From Pyxidicoccus trucidator (GTDB lineage: Bacteria > Myxococcota > Myxococcia > Myxococcales > Myxococcaceae): a DNA stretch of 64,000 nt. Both the position numbers and the translations under genes were made by a program. Every line of letters starts with the position of its first letter. Within the stretch, counting starts at the first letter, position 1. The notes under the pieces were generated by a model that had not been told where the DNA came from, did no database searches, and saw only the letters and a program-made list of their open reading frames with translations. Positions 1 to 8,414 of the stretch are shown here, piece by piece. The stretch covers positions 836,322 through 900,321 of the forward strand of contig NZ_JAAIXZ010000001.1 in assembly GCF_010894435.1 (NCBI RefSeq), written 5' to 3'.

Positions 1-1554
1 GGCCCGTCGCTGCGCGAGCTGATCCGCGCGCCGGAGCTGGACGTGCCGGGGGCGCTGCGGCGGATGCTCGAAATCTGCCGGGCCATCGAGTACGCGCATG
101 GCCGCGGCGTCATCCACCGGGACTTGAAGCCGGAGAACATCCTGCTGGACCAGCAGGCCGGCGGCATCGCCAAGGTGTCGGACTTCGGGCTGGCCTCGTT
201 CCTGGCGGATGCCAGTCCGTCCTCGCGCTACGCGCTCACCTCCACGCACGTGTCCATGGGCACGCTGTCGTACATGGCGCCCGAGCAGCGCGTGGACGCG
301 AAGAACGCGGACGCGCGCGCGGACATCTTCTCGCTGGGCGTCATCCTCTATGAGTGGCTCACCGGCGAGGTGCCGCTGGGCACCTTCGATTTGCCCTCTC
401 GCCGCCGTCAGGGGATGGACCCGCGGCTGGACGACATCGTCACCCGGTGCCTCAAGCCGGACCCGGAGGACCGCTACCCGTCGGTGACGGCGCTCATCGC
501 GGACCTCATGGTCCTGGTGCCCGGCAGCCTGGCGTCCATGGCCCCCGTGAAGCTGACGCGCTTCCAGCGCTTCCGCGAGGGCGTGCGCAAGGTGGTGCGG
601 ACCACGGTGCGCGTGGCGGCCATGGCGACGGTGGTGGCGTCCGTGGGCGTGCTGGGCCTTGCCTGGTGGAACACCAGCCATCCCCTTCCGCAGGTGCGGC
701 CGGGCTCGGCGTTGACGTCCGGGCTGGGACTCGGGCCACCCTTGAAGACGACCGGCCCCGGGCGCCTGGAGAACGGCCACGAGAAGCGCGCGGTGTCCGT
801 GGGGGATGGGCCGAACGACGGGGTGGCACTGGTGGTCGCGGGCCGGCTGGTGAGCTTCGAGGAGAAGACGCTCGTCTTCCCGCCAGCGGACGGCCAGTCC
901 CGCGTGGGGCGTACCCACGTGGACGTGACGCCGCGCATGGCGGGCGACATCGCCTCGCTCAGCGCGCGCGTGCGGACGGACACCCCCGAGAAGACGTGGG
1001 CAGACCATGCGCTTGCCATGGTGGGCAGGGCTCCTCCGCAGCCGGCGTCGGCGCTGCTGTTGATGGGCAGTGACAGCCGCTACGTGGCGCTCATCCACAA
1101 GGGCCCCGACACTCCTCTGGAGCTGGAGTGGTCGCTGGGAGAGCGCACCGGCACCATGCTGGGCCTGGCGGCGCCGGAAGGCGAAGCGGTGCTGGAACTG
1201 AAAGTGGACGCGGAGGGCATCCTCCGGGCGTACGTGGGCAAGGGCAGGGACCAGCGCGCCATCGCCGAGCCCCTCACCCTGGGGCCCGGCTGGATGGAAC
1301 ACTTCGGCGACGCGCCGCCCGAACCCGGCTTCGGCTGCATCGAAGGCACCTGCCGCGCCGAGGGGTTCACCTATACCGTGCGGCAGTCGCCGCCCCCGGG
1401 CACAACGGCCCCGGTGCCGCCGACGCCCGTGGTGAGGGCGGTGGCGGCCAACACGGTGCCCGCCAAGGCCGTGACGCCCAAGAAGGCGCCGCCGCCTCCG
1501 CCGCCCAAGAAGCAGCCCGTCAAGGCCCCCCCGAAGGGCGGCAAGAAGCGGTAA
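1..1554 (+). CDS. Serine/threonine protein kinase, C-terminal part (cut by window edge)
   Basis: The reading frame is open from base 1, so the N-terminal lobe (P-loop, VAIK lysine) lies outside the window. Visible kinase motifs are the catalytic loop HRDLKPEN (catalytic Asp at 121-123), the DFG motif at 181-189 and APE at 277-285, all intact, so the enzyme is probably active. The kinase domain is followed by a hydrophobic segment (about 610-672) that looks like a single membrane span, then an extracytoplasmic domain of about 240 residues that I do not recognise, ending in a Pro/Lys-rich tail. This is the usual membrane-anchored Hanks-type (PknB-like) layout, common in myxobacteria. The partner signal is unknown. 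It is followed after 84 bases by the lipoprotein gene on the same strand. Confidence 0.93.
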   Translation, partial: GPSLRELIRAPELDVPGALRRMLEICRAIEYAHGRGVIHRDLKPENILLDQQAGGIAKVSDFGLASFLADASPSSRYALTSTHVSMGTLSYMAPEQRVDAKNADARADIFSLGVILYEWLTGEVPLGTFDLPSRRRQGMDPRLDDIVTRCLKPDPEDRYPSVTALIADLMVLVPGSLASMAPVKLTRFQRFREGVRKVVRTTVRVAAMATVVASVGVLGLAWWNTSHPLPQVRPGSALTSGLGLGPPLKTTGPGRLENGHEKRAVSVGDGPNDGVALVVAGRLVSFEEKTLVFPPADGQSRVGRTHVDVTPRMAGDIASLSARVRTDTPEKTWADHALAMVGRAPPQPASALLLMGSDSRYVALIHKGPDTPLELEWSLGERTGTMLGLAAPEGEAVLELKVDAEGILRAYVGKGRDQRAIAEPLTLGPGWMEHFGDAPPEPGFGCIEGTCRAEGFTYTVRQSPPPGTTAPVPPTPVVRAVAANTVPAKAVTPKKAPPPPPPKKQPVKAPPKGGKKR

Positions 1555-1608
1555 CGGGCGCCAAGCGCCCGCATCGGACATCTCGACGCAGGGGAATATG
1601 GCCACCCA

Positions 1609-1630
1609 CGAGGGATTGCATTATCCCTCG
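1609..1630 (+). other. Perfect 8-bp inverted repeat in the leader of the TPR/DUF3857 gene
   Basis: CGAGGGAT (1609-1616) pairs with ATCCCTCG (1623-1630) around a 6-base loop. It ends 8 bases before the ATG at 1639, where no normal Shine-Dalgarno sequence is visible. It could be an operator, a leader hairpin affecting initiation, or a weak terminator for the kinase gene; there is no T-run. Confidence 0.45.
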
Positions 1631-1638
1631 GCCCTCCT

Positions 1639-4600
1639 ATGCGCATTTTCCGTCGCGGACTCGCCGCGCTCGCCTTCGTCGCCGCCCTGTCGGGCTGCCC
1701 CAAGTCTTCCTCCTCCGTCACGCCCCACGTCCTGGAGTCCGCTGCGGAGCGGGCCGAGAAGGGCTCCGACGAGGCCCGCACGCTCGCGCTCGCGGGCTTC
1801 CACTCGTACCTGGTGAAGGGTGACGCCGCGCTGGCGCAGCAGCGCTTCGACTCCGCGGTGGCGAAGGACGCGGGCGACGTCTACGCGCTGGCCGGTCAGC
1901 ACCTGATGGCGCGGCGCGCGGGCAAGGTGGACCGGGCGCTGGCGGCCTCGCTGGAGCTGGCCGCCCGCGCTCCCCGGCACCCGCTGGCGGTGCCCGCGGC
2001 GCGGTACGTGCTCGAGTCGGTGGGGACGTCGCGCGCGCAGGACGACGACATCCTCAAGGGCGTGGAGCGGGCGCTGGCGGCGGGCGCGGAGGGCGAGACG
2101 GCCTACCTGCTGCGCGGCGCGCGCCTGTCCGTGCACGTGGTGCGGGGCGACGCGAAGGCGCGGGACGCGACGCTGCGCGAGCTGGGCGGCGCGGGCGAGG
2201 CGTCGCTGGTCGGCCCCTTCTCCCCCTTCCACGTGCTGGCCTGGGACGAGCAGGACCCTGTGCGCAAGGACGGCTCGGTGACAGGCCCCTTCCCCAGCCC
2301 CTTCGGTCCGCTCCCCGTGCGCACGCTGCGCGCGCCGGACGGCCGCTTTGATTTGGGCGGCGAGCCCGGCGAGGGCGACCTGTACCTGCTGGCCATCGAC
2401 GCGGAGGTGACGGAGCCGGGCGCGTACGTGGTGCGCTCGGTGAGCGGCACGTCGCACCAGGTGCTGCTGGACGGGACGCCGCTGATGGAGCGCCGAGGCT
2501 GGGCGCGCGCCACCTCCACCGTCTCCGCGCGCACCGTGGACCTGCCCGCCGGCAAGCACCGCTTCCTCATCCGCCAGCTCAAGGCCGGCACCTCGGGCGT
2601 GCTCACCCTCTCCCTGCTTCGCGTGGATGGGCGGCCCTCCGGCGTGCGCTTCACCGCGGCCTCCGGGCCCGCACCCCAGCCGTGGGGCAAGGGGCCGAGC
2701 GGCTCCGAGGAGACGCCGGGCGTCTACCCCACGACGGAGTCCCTGAAGGTCGCGCTGCAAGGCGAGGCCGGAGACCTGCTGGCCACGGTGCTCGCGGCGC
2801 GCGACGGCCTGGCGAGGGACCCGGACGGCGCGCGGCGGCTGATGTCGGCGGTGGAGGCCACCACCCCGGGCCTGATGGCGCTGCGCGCCGAGTCGGCGGC
2901 CGCGGACCGCACCGTGCCCAGCAAGGTGGCGAAGGGCCGGGCCACGCGAGACCTCGAGTCCGTGCTGTCGAAGGACCCGGGCAACGTGGCCGCGCTGCTC
3001 GTGCGCGCGGACCTCTTCCTGGATGACGGGCAGCCGGCGGCGGCGATGGAGACGCTGAAGTCGGTGGACGCGACGAAGGGCCCCGTCCCCCACCTCGTGT
3101 CCCTGCTGCGGGCGCGCGCGGCGCTGGCGCTGGACGTGGAGGCGCTGGCGGAGGAGTCCCTGGAGGCCGCGCTGGAGGTGCAGCCGGGCCTGTGTGAGGC
3201 GCTGGGGCTCCAGTACAGCCTGGCGCGCCGGCGTGACGCGGTGGAGCGCGGGGACGCACTGGTGGAGGCGCAGCGCGGCTGCCCCGGCACCGCGGCGCGC
3301 GAGGCCGAGCACGCGCGCACCCGGGGCGACATGGAGACCGCGGCGAAGCTGTACGCGGAGCTGCTGACGCGAGACCCCAGCAGCGTGAGCACCGGCACGT
3401 CGCTGGCCAACATCTACGTGTCCCTGCGCCGCTACGACGACGCGACGGCGGTGCTGCGTGAGCTGGCGAAGGTGTGGCCGCGCAGCGCGGAGCTGGTGAA
3501 GCGGATGGCGGACGTGCGCGAGTACGCGGGCCAGCCGGCCGAGGCGCTGGCGCTGCGGGAGAAGGCGCTGACCCTGGAGGGCGAGGACCTGTCGCTGCGC
3601 CGCGCGGTGGAGCGGGCGAAGACGGGCCGCGAGCTCTTGCAGGAGTTCGCCATCGACGGACGGGAGGCCATCCGCGCGTACGAGGCGGAGCCCATCGGCG
3701 GCGGCAGCGCGGCGGCCTTCGTGCTGGATGCGGCCGCGGTACGGGTGTACCCGGACGGCAGCATCGTCAACCGCATCCACACGGTGCAGAAGGCGCTGGA
3801 GCAGTCCGGCGTGCAGGACATCGCCGAGGTCACCGTGCCCCGCGGCGCGCAGGTGCTGTCGCTGCGCACGCTGAAGGCGGACGGACGGGTGCTGGAGCCG
3901 GAGAACATCGAGGGCAAGGACACGGTGAGCCTGCCGGGCGTGGCGGTGGGCGACTACATCGAGGTGGAGTACCTGCTGGCGGAGGGCCCTCGCGGCCCCG
4001 CGCAGCCGGGCTTCACGGCGTCCGCGTTCTACTTCCAGATTGCCAACCAGCCGAACGCCTGGACGACCTACACGGTGGTGGCGCCCAAGGGCGTTGGGAT
4101 GAAGGTCGACGCGCACGGGATGAAGGCGCCCGCGCCGAAGGTGAATGGGGACGTGGAGGTCTTCCACTACGAGGCGCGCCGGGTGCCGCCGTTCATCGCG
4201 GAGCCGGATTCGCCGCCGTCGAGCAACGAGTACCTGCCCTTCGTCATCGTGGGCGCCGGCGCCACGGGCAACGACGGGCTGGTGCGCATCTACGGCGACG
4301 TGTTCCAGGACCGGTGGATGCGCACGTCGGAGGTGGAGGCCTTCGCGCGCAAGGCGGCGGAGGGCAAGGAGGGGCTGGAGGCGGTGAAGGCGCTGCACGC
4401 GGCGGTGATGCAGCGCTTCTCCGGGCGGGACTCGGGGCTGGGGCAGTCCGCGGCGTCCACGCTGTCACAGGACCGGGGCAGCCGGCTGATGCTGATGAAG
4501 GCGGGGCTGGAGACGCTGGGGATTCCGTCGCGGGTGGTGGCCATCCGCACGTTCAACACGGACCCGGCGCCCTACCTCTTCCCGCAGGACAGCCTGCTGC

Positions 4601-5418
4601 CGTTCGCCGCGCTGCGGGTGGAGGTGCCGGGGAGCGAGCCGGTGTGGGTGGACACCTCGGTGCGCTTCGGTCCCTTCGGCGAGCTGCCGGAGACGGCCAT
4701 GGGCGGGCTCGAGGCGTACCTGCTGCCGGAGCCCGGCCGCACGCTGGAGAAGGTGGCGACGCCGGCGATGAAGGAGGCGCCCGGCAAGGAGGTGCGGCTG
4801 TCGCTGAAGCTGGCGGCGGACGGGCAGCTCACCGGCAAGGGCGAGGAGACGTACTCGGGCTTCGAGGCGGCGCAGATTGCCGAGGCGTTCAGCCAGCTGT
4901 CGGCGGAGAGCCGCAACCAGGCGCTCCAGGGCGCGGTGGCGCGGTACTTCGGCGGGGCATCGCTGTCGAGCGTGAAGCTGGACCACCAGGAGCAGGTGGG
5001 CGCTCCCTTCGTGCTGCGCTACGAGTTCACCGTGCCGCGCTTCGGGCGGATGGAGGGCGACACGCGGATGGCGCTGGGGCCCCTCACCTTCCCGGCGCAG
5101 CTGGGCCGGCGCTACGTGCAGCTGAGCACGCGCAGCACGCCGCTCTACATCGACAACACGGAGGCCAGCCGCACGCAGGTGACGCTGGAGATGCCGAAGG
5201 GCTGGAGGCTGGCGGACCCGCAGGCGTCACTCAACGTGGAGACCGTCTTCGGCCGGTTCACCCGCGCGGAGAAGCAGGAGGGCGGCACGCTCACCATCAA
5301 CGAGTCGCTGCGGCTGCCTCGCAACCGCGTCGCGCCGAAGCAGTATGAGCAGTTCTCCGGCTTCACCGGCGACGTGGACCTCATCCAGACCCGCGAGCTG
5401 GTGCTGGTGAAGCAGTAG
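1639..5418 (+). CDS. Large TPR lipoprotein with DUF3857 and degenerate transglutaminase-like domain
   Basis: A 1259-residue protein. The N-terminus has a lipoprotein signal with lipobox LSGC (Cys about residue 20), so it should be a lipid-anchored envelope protein. The first half holds an alanine/leucine-rich TPR-like solenoid (about residues 45-660, with a beta-rich insertion near 200-350). A DUF3857 domain follows (about 680-890), then a transglutaminase-core-like region (about 900-1010) and a DUF3858-like C-terminal beta domain. In the transglutaminase core the position where the family has the nucleophilic Cys (usual GDC) reads G-S-R, with Ser948, so the fold is probably kept without the classical active site. 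The 3' end overlaps the convergent ankyrin gene by 38 bases. Function is unknown; a binding or scaffolding role is inferred. Confidence 0.88.
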   Translation: MRIFRRGLAALAFVAALSGCPKSSSSVTPHVLESAAERAEKGSDEARTLALAGFHSYLVKGDAALAQQRFDSAVAKDAGDVYALAGQHLMARRAGKVDRALAASLELAARAPRHPLAVPAARYVLESVGTSRAQDDDILKGVERALAAGAEGETAYLLRGARLSVHVVRGDAKARDATLRELGGAGEASLVGPFSPFHVLAWDEQDPVRKDGSVTGPFPSPFGPLPVRTLRAPDGRFDLGGEPGEGDLYLLAIDAEVTEPGAYVVRSVSGTSHQVLLDGTPLMERRGWARATSTVSARTVDLPAGKHRFLIRQLKAGTSGVLTLSLLRVDGRPSGVRFTAASGPAPQPWGKGPSGSEETPGVYPTTESLKVALQGEAGDLLATVLAARDGLARDPDGARRLMSAVEATTPGLMALRAESAAADRTVPSKVAKGRATRDLESVLSKDPGNVAALLVRADLFLDDGQPAAAMETLKSVDATKGPVPHLVSLLRARAALALDVEALAEESLEAALEVQPGLCEALGLQYSLARRRDAVERGDALVEAQRGCPGTAAREAEHARTRGDMETAAKLYAELLTRDPSSVSTGTSLANIYVSLRRYDDATAVLRELAKVWPRSAELVKRMADVREYAGQPAEALALREKALTLEGEDLSLRRAVERAKTGRELLQEFAIDGREAIRAYEAEPIGGGSAAAFVLDAAAVRVYPDGSIVNRIHTVQKALEQSGVQDIAEVTVPRGAQVLSLRTLKADGRVLEPENIEGKDTVSLPGVAVGDYIEVEYLLAEGPRGPAQPGFTASAFYFQIANQPNAWTTYTVVAPKGVGMKVDAHGMKAPAPKVNGDVEVFHYEARRVPPFIAEPDSPPSSNEYLPFVIVGAGATGNDGLVRIYGDVFQDRWMRTSEVEAFARKAAEGKEGLEAVKALHAAVMQRFSGRDSGLGQSAASTLSQDRGSRLMLMKAGLETLGIPSRVVAIRTFNTDPAPYLFPQDSLLPFAALRVEVPGSEPVWVDTSVRFGPFGELPETAMGGLEAYLLPEPGRTLEKVATPAMKEAPGKEVRLSLKLAADGQLTGKGEETYSGFEAAQIAEAFSQLSAESRNQALQGAVARYFGGASLSSVKLDHQEQVGAPFVLRYEFTVPRFGRMEGDTRMALGPLTFPAQLGRRYVQLSTRSTPLYIDNTEASRTQVTLEMPKGWRLADPQASLNVETVFGRFTRAEKQEGGTLTINESLRLPRNRVAPKQYEQFSGFTGDVDLIQTRELVLVKQ

Positions 5419-6304
5419 GCGCCTGGTCGGGCTGGGGCACGGCCGCCTCCAGGAGGCTGACGACGGCTGCGTGGCCCTCGGCGCGGGCCACGTCCAACGG
5501 CGTTTGCTTCAGGTCGTTCCTGGCGAACGGGTCCGCGCCCGCGGACAGCAGCGCCGACACCAGGTCCTCCAGCCCGCGCAGGGCCGCCAGGTGCAGCGGG
5601 GTGAACTCCAGCGGGCCCCTCGCGTGGGGACTCGCCCCGCGAGCCACCAGCAGCGCGGCCAGCGCGGTGCGCTTGTACGCCAGCGCCAGCATCAGCGGCG
5701 TCTGTCCCAGGCAGTCCACCGCATCCACCGCGCAGCCGAGCTCCAGCAGCCGCCGCGCCACCTCCACCGAGCCGGAGCGCGCCGCCACCTCGTGCAGCGC
5801 GGTGAGCCCCCGCTCGTCCACCGCGTTCCAGTCCACGCCCTTCTCCAGCAGCACCTCCAGCACCGCGAGCTGCCCGGCCCCACAGGCGAAGTGCAGGCTG
5901 GTGGCGCCCGGCCGGGCCGGCACCCTGTCCGACGTGGCCAGCCGCGCCCGCTGATTCACCTCCACACCCAGCTCCAGGAAGCGCCTCACCAGGTCCACGT
6001 GGCCTTGCAGCGCCGCCACGTGCAGCGCGCCCTGCCCCCAGCCGTCGATTCCCGCCGGGTCCACCCCGCGCGCCAGCAGCAGCTCGACGATGGCGCCGCT
6101 GCCCTGGGACGCCGCGGCCTGGAGCGGCCCGCGCAGGGACGCCCTGGCGGCGGCGAGCGCCTCCGGCTTGCGGCGCAGCAGCGCCTCCACCCGGGCAGCG
6201 TTCCCCTGGCGGATGGTCGCCAACAGATCCCTCCGGGAGCGGAGGGTGCGGTAAACAAGCAGGGACAGGACCACCAGGGCCACCACGGCGGCGACAAGGT
6301 ACAT
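5381..6304 (-). CDS. Membrane-anchored ankyrin repeat protein
   Basis: A 307-residue protein when started at the ATG at 6304, which immediately precedes a clear N-terminal membrane segment (MYLVAAVVALVVLSLLVY) and has AGAAGAAA-like purines upstream; the longer open frame to 6523 is Arg/Gly-rich low-complexity sequence without coding character. About seven ankyrin repeats follow (roughly residues 35-295), recognisable by repeated G-x-TPLH/ALH-x-AA and hLLxxGAD motifs. Such proteins mediate protein-protein contacts; the partner is unknown. Its last 38 bases overlap the 3' end of the convergent TPR/DUF3857 gene. Confidence 0.88.
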   Translation of the reverse strand: MYLVAAVVALVVLSLLVYRTLRSRRDLLATIRQGNAARVEALLRRKPEALAAARASLRGPLQAAASQGSGAIVELLLARGVDPAGIDGWGQGALHVAALQGHVDLVRRFLELGVEVNQRARLATSDRVPARPGATSLHFACGAGQLAVLEVLLEKGVDWNAVDERGLTALHEVAARSGSVEVARRLLELGCAVDAVDCLGQTPLMLALAYKRTALAALLVARGASPHARGPLEFTPLHLAALRGLEDLVSALLSAGADPFARNDLKQTPLDVARAEGHAAVVSLLEAAVPQPDQAPTASPAPARGSG

Positions 6305-6505
6305 GCCGGCAGTTTCTTCTGAATTCAGAGACTTGCAACAGGAGGAGGGGGCGCGACGACCTCCCCTCCCTCCAGGGGCCGTACGCCCCGGCCGCCAGCC
6401 CCCCCCTGGCTGCCCCCACAAACGCCGTCGGAGAGTGAATAGACGGAGGCGGCGTCCGTCCTCACCTTCGTGCCAGGACCCGGGGTGCCCCTTCCCTGGC
6501 CTGGA

Positions 6506-6521
6506 GCGGAACGTGTTCCGC
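6506..6521 (+). promoter_or_regulatory. Palindrome just upstream of the WXXGXW gene
   Basis: GCGGAAC (6506-6512), GT, GTTCCGC (6515-6521): a perfect 7-bp dyad ending 7 bases before the GGAGA ribosome-binding site of the gene starting at 6542. It may be an operator or a leader hairpin. No regulator gene for it is identifiable here. Confidence 0.45.
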
Positions 6522-6541
6522 ACTCAACGGAGAATGACTTC

Positions 6542-7615
6542 ATGACTCCTCGATTCTGGGTCTGCCTGGTGGCCTTGCTGGCGGCGCCGGTGGTGCATGG
6601 ACAGACGAGCCCGCTCCCCGCCCAGGACCCCGAAGCCCAGGGTTACGAGGAGTACGACGGCGCCTACGACGGCACGGAGCCCGAGGAGGAGGACGTCCCC
6701 ACCGCGCCCTACGCGCCCCCCGAGCTGCCTCAGGAGAATCCCCCGGCCCGGCCCTTCGCGGGCGCCGTGTGGGCCTCCGGCCACTGGTACTGGGACGGCA
6801 GCGAGTGGCGCTACAACGCGGGCACGTGGCTGGCCGCGATGCCCGGCTACCGGTTCATCAACGGCTACTGGGAGCAGGACAGCCAGGGCTGGCGCTGGGT
6901 GACCGGCGGCTGGGCCCGGCCCGACTCGACGATGGTGGAGATTCCCGTCGCCCCCACGAGCGAAGCGCTCTCCACCACCCAGGCGCCGCCGGCACTCCAG
7001 GTCGAAGCGCCGCCGCCGGCTCCTGCTCCGGACCTCACGTGGACGCCCGGCTACTGGTACTGGTCCGGTGACAACTGGGCCTGGGTGGGTGGCACCTGGG
7101 TGGAGCCGCCCCAGCCGAACCTGGTCTACGTCGCGCCCAGGTGGACCCGGCGCGGACCGTCCTGGTTCTTCTCGTGCGGCGGCTGGGCGGTCCGAGGCTC
7201 GGTCCGCGTCACCGTCCCCGTCTACCGCCACGCGAGCATCAGCGTGAGGTGGGGCCACCCCTACTACTTCGCCCATTCCTGGCGCCGCTATCCGGTGGTG
7301 CGCCACTACGAGTACGGGGGCCACCACGGCTACCGCTACCGGGACGGTGGGTATCGCAACCGCGACTCCGGGTACCGGTACCGGGACACCGGCTATCAGC
7401 ACCGGGGCACCGGCTATCAGCACCGGGACAACGGCTACAGGCACCGCGACACCGGCTATCAGCACCGGGACAACGGCTCCCGGCAGCGGGACAATGGCTC
7501 CCGGCAGCGTGATAACGGCTACAGGGGCCGGGACCAGGGACGCGGGCGGGAGTCACGCCAGCACTCCGCGTCTCCCGGGGGCACTCACTCCCGGAACCGT
7601 GGCGACCGTCGCTGA
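6542..7615 (+). CDS. Secreted WXXGXW-repeat protein with Arg/Tyr heptad-repeat tail
   Basis: A 357-residue protein. The ATG at 6542 follows GGAGA with good spacing and opens a Sec signal peptide (cleavage near ALLAAPVVHG-Q). An acidic segment comes next (about residues 30-60), then three aromatic repeats of the YXXW/WXXGXW type (W-A-S-G-H-W-Y-W, N-G-Y-W, W-T-P-G-Y-W-Y-W), a module found in many proteobacterial exported proteins. After a hydrophilic middle the last 95 residues are ten imperfect heptads of the form G-Y-(R/Q)-x-R-D-x, extremely rich in Arg, Tyr and Gly. It is probably periplasmic or outer-membrane associated. The basic, aromatic tail suggests binding to polyanions or self-association, but that is inference. 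Confidence 0.85.
   Translation: MTPRFWVCLVALLAAPVVHGQTSPLPAQDPEAQGYEEYDGAYDGTEPEEEDVPTAPYAPPELPQENPPARPFAGAVWASGHWYWDGSEWRYNAGTWLAAMPGYRFINGYWEQDSQGWRWVTGGWARPDSTMVEIPVAPTSEALSTTQAPPALQVEAPPPAPAPDLTWTPGYWYWSGDNWAWVGGTWVEPPQPNLVYVAPRWTRRGPSWFFSCGGWAVRGSVRVTVPVYRHASISVRWGHPYYFAHSWRRYPVVRHYEYGGHHGYRYRDGGYRNRDSGYRYRDTGYQHRGTGYQHRDNGYRHRDTGYQHRDNGSRQRDNGSRQRDNGYRGRDQGRGRESRQHSASPGGTHSRNRGDRR
7328..7537 (+). repeat. 21-bp tandem repeats (ten heptad codon units)
   Basis: Ten consecutive 21-bp units encode GYRYRDG, GYRNRDS, GYRYRDT, GYQHRGT and so on up to GYRGRDQ. Units in the middle (GYQHRDN / GYRHRDT / GSRQRDN) are close to identical at the DNA level, indicating recent unit expansion; copy number is likely to differ between strains. 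Confidence 0.9.
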
Positions 7616-7638
7616 GCACCACAAGGCCTCACACTGTT

Positions 7639-7653
7639 GGCGAGTGACTCGCC
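7639..7653. terminator. Short bidirectional hairpin between convergent genes
   Basis: GGCGAG (7639-7644), loop TGA, CTCGCC (7648-7653) lies between the stop codons of the convergent WXXGXW and TetR genes. There is no T-run; it is a weak intrinsic-terminator candidate. Confidence 0.35.
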
Positions 7654-7660
7654 CGGGCGC

Positions 7661-8290
7661 TCAAGCAGGCATGAGCGTCCGGGCGATGTGCTTGACGTAC
7701 TCCGCCCGGGCGCGGCTGGAGCTGAGCGTCTCCGGGCTGGCGATGGCGAGATGCAGGAGCCCCACGTACGTGGAATACGCCTGCAGGGCCCAGTTGCGCG
7801 CCTCGCGGGCCGGCAGGCCGAGCGCCCGATACAGCTTCACCAGGTAGTCGATGCGCTGCTCCGACACCCGCGCGAGGACCGGCTGGATGCGCGGGTCCGC
7901 CGCAGCCCCTGCGACGATGGCGACTTCAATCTTCCCGTGCGGGTCGGCCTCGAACGTCAGCGCCAGCAGCTGGCTCAGACGCTCCCTCGGGTCCGGCAGG
8001 GACTCCAGCCGGGCGATGACTCCGGTGGTGGCCAGCTGCTCCCAGCGAGCAAGCGCCGCCTGGAGCAGCTCCGCGCGGTCTTTGAAGTGCCAGTAGAAGC
8101 CCCCCTTCGTCACCCCGAGCTTCCGGGCCAGCCGCTCCACCGAGAGCGCCTCGACACCGTCCGCGAGGCTCCACAGGGCGCCATCCGCCCAGTCCTCCGC
8201 CGTGAGGCCCGGGCCCCGGCGCTGCTTGCGGATGTCGTCGAGACTGCGGAAGGGCGCGGGCTGCGCCGGACGGGAAGAAGCGCGGCTCAT
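7661..8290 (-). CDS. TetR family transcriptional regulator
   Basis: A 209-residue protein starting at the ATG at 8290 (MSRASSRPAQ). The N-terminal DNA-binding domain has a typical TetR helix-turn-helix at about residues 50-70 (SVERLARKLGVTKGGFYWHF), including the family's G-x-F/Y-Y-x-H-F signature. The C-terminal helical domain would bind the ligand and dimerise; its ligand is not predictable. It is divergent from the DUF6463-DUF2867 membrane gene at 8415, and the 124-base gap holds three overlapping dyads, so it very likely represses that gene and itself. The longer frame to 8449 would run through the operator and was not used. Confidence 0.92.
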   Translation of the reverse strand: MSRASSRPAQPAPFRSLDDIRKQRRGPGLTAEDWADGALWSLADGVEALSVERLARKLGVTKGGFYWHFKDRAELLQAALARWEQLATTGVIARLESLPDPRERLSQLLALTFEADPHGKIEVAIVAGAAADPRIQPVLARVSEQRIDYLVKLYRALGLPAREARNWALQAYSTYVGLLHLAIASPETLSSSRARAEYVKHIARTLMPA

Positions 8291-8356
8291 CGTTGCCCCC
8301 AGTCTGGCGGACCCCTTCCCTGGCGTCCAGCGCGGCGTCCCTGTCTGCCCTGGCCT

Positions 8357-8389
8357 ATACGGTGGCGTATCGCGATACGGGACCGTATC
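8357..8389. promoter_or_regulatory. Triple-dyad TetR-type operator
   Basis: Four alternating half-sites (ATACGG 8357, CGTATC 8366, GATACG 8374, CCGTATC 8383) form three overlapping dyads centred at 8363.5, 8372.5 and 8381.5, exactly 9 bp apart. The central dyad CGTATCGCGATACG is perfect over 14 bp. It lies between divergent starts at 8290 and 8415, the normal position for a TetR-family site. Confidence 0.75.
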
Positions 8390-8414
8390 CGATAGACAGG
8401 AAGCGAGGCCGCGC

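Noticed and set aside
1621..4398. A 925-codon open frame on the minus strand opposite the TPR/DUF3857 gene
   Set aside because: It is rich in Arg/His/Gln with no domains, as expected for an antisense shadow of a G+C-rich gene; the plus-strand frame has a lipobox, TPRs and DUF3857.
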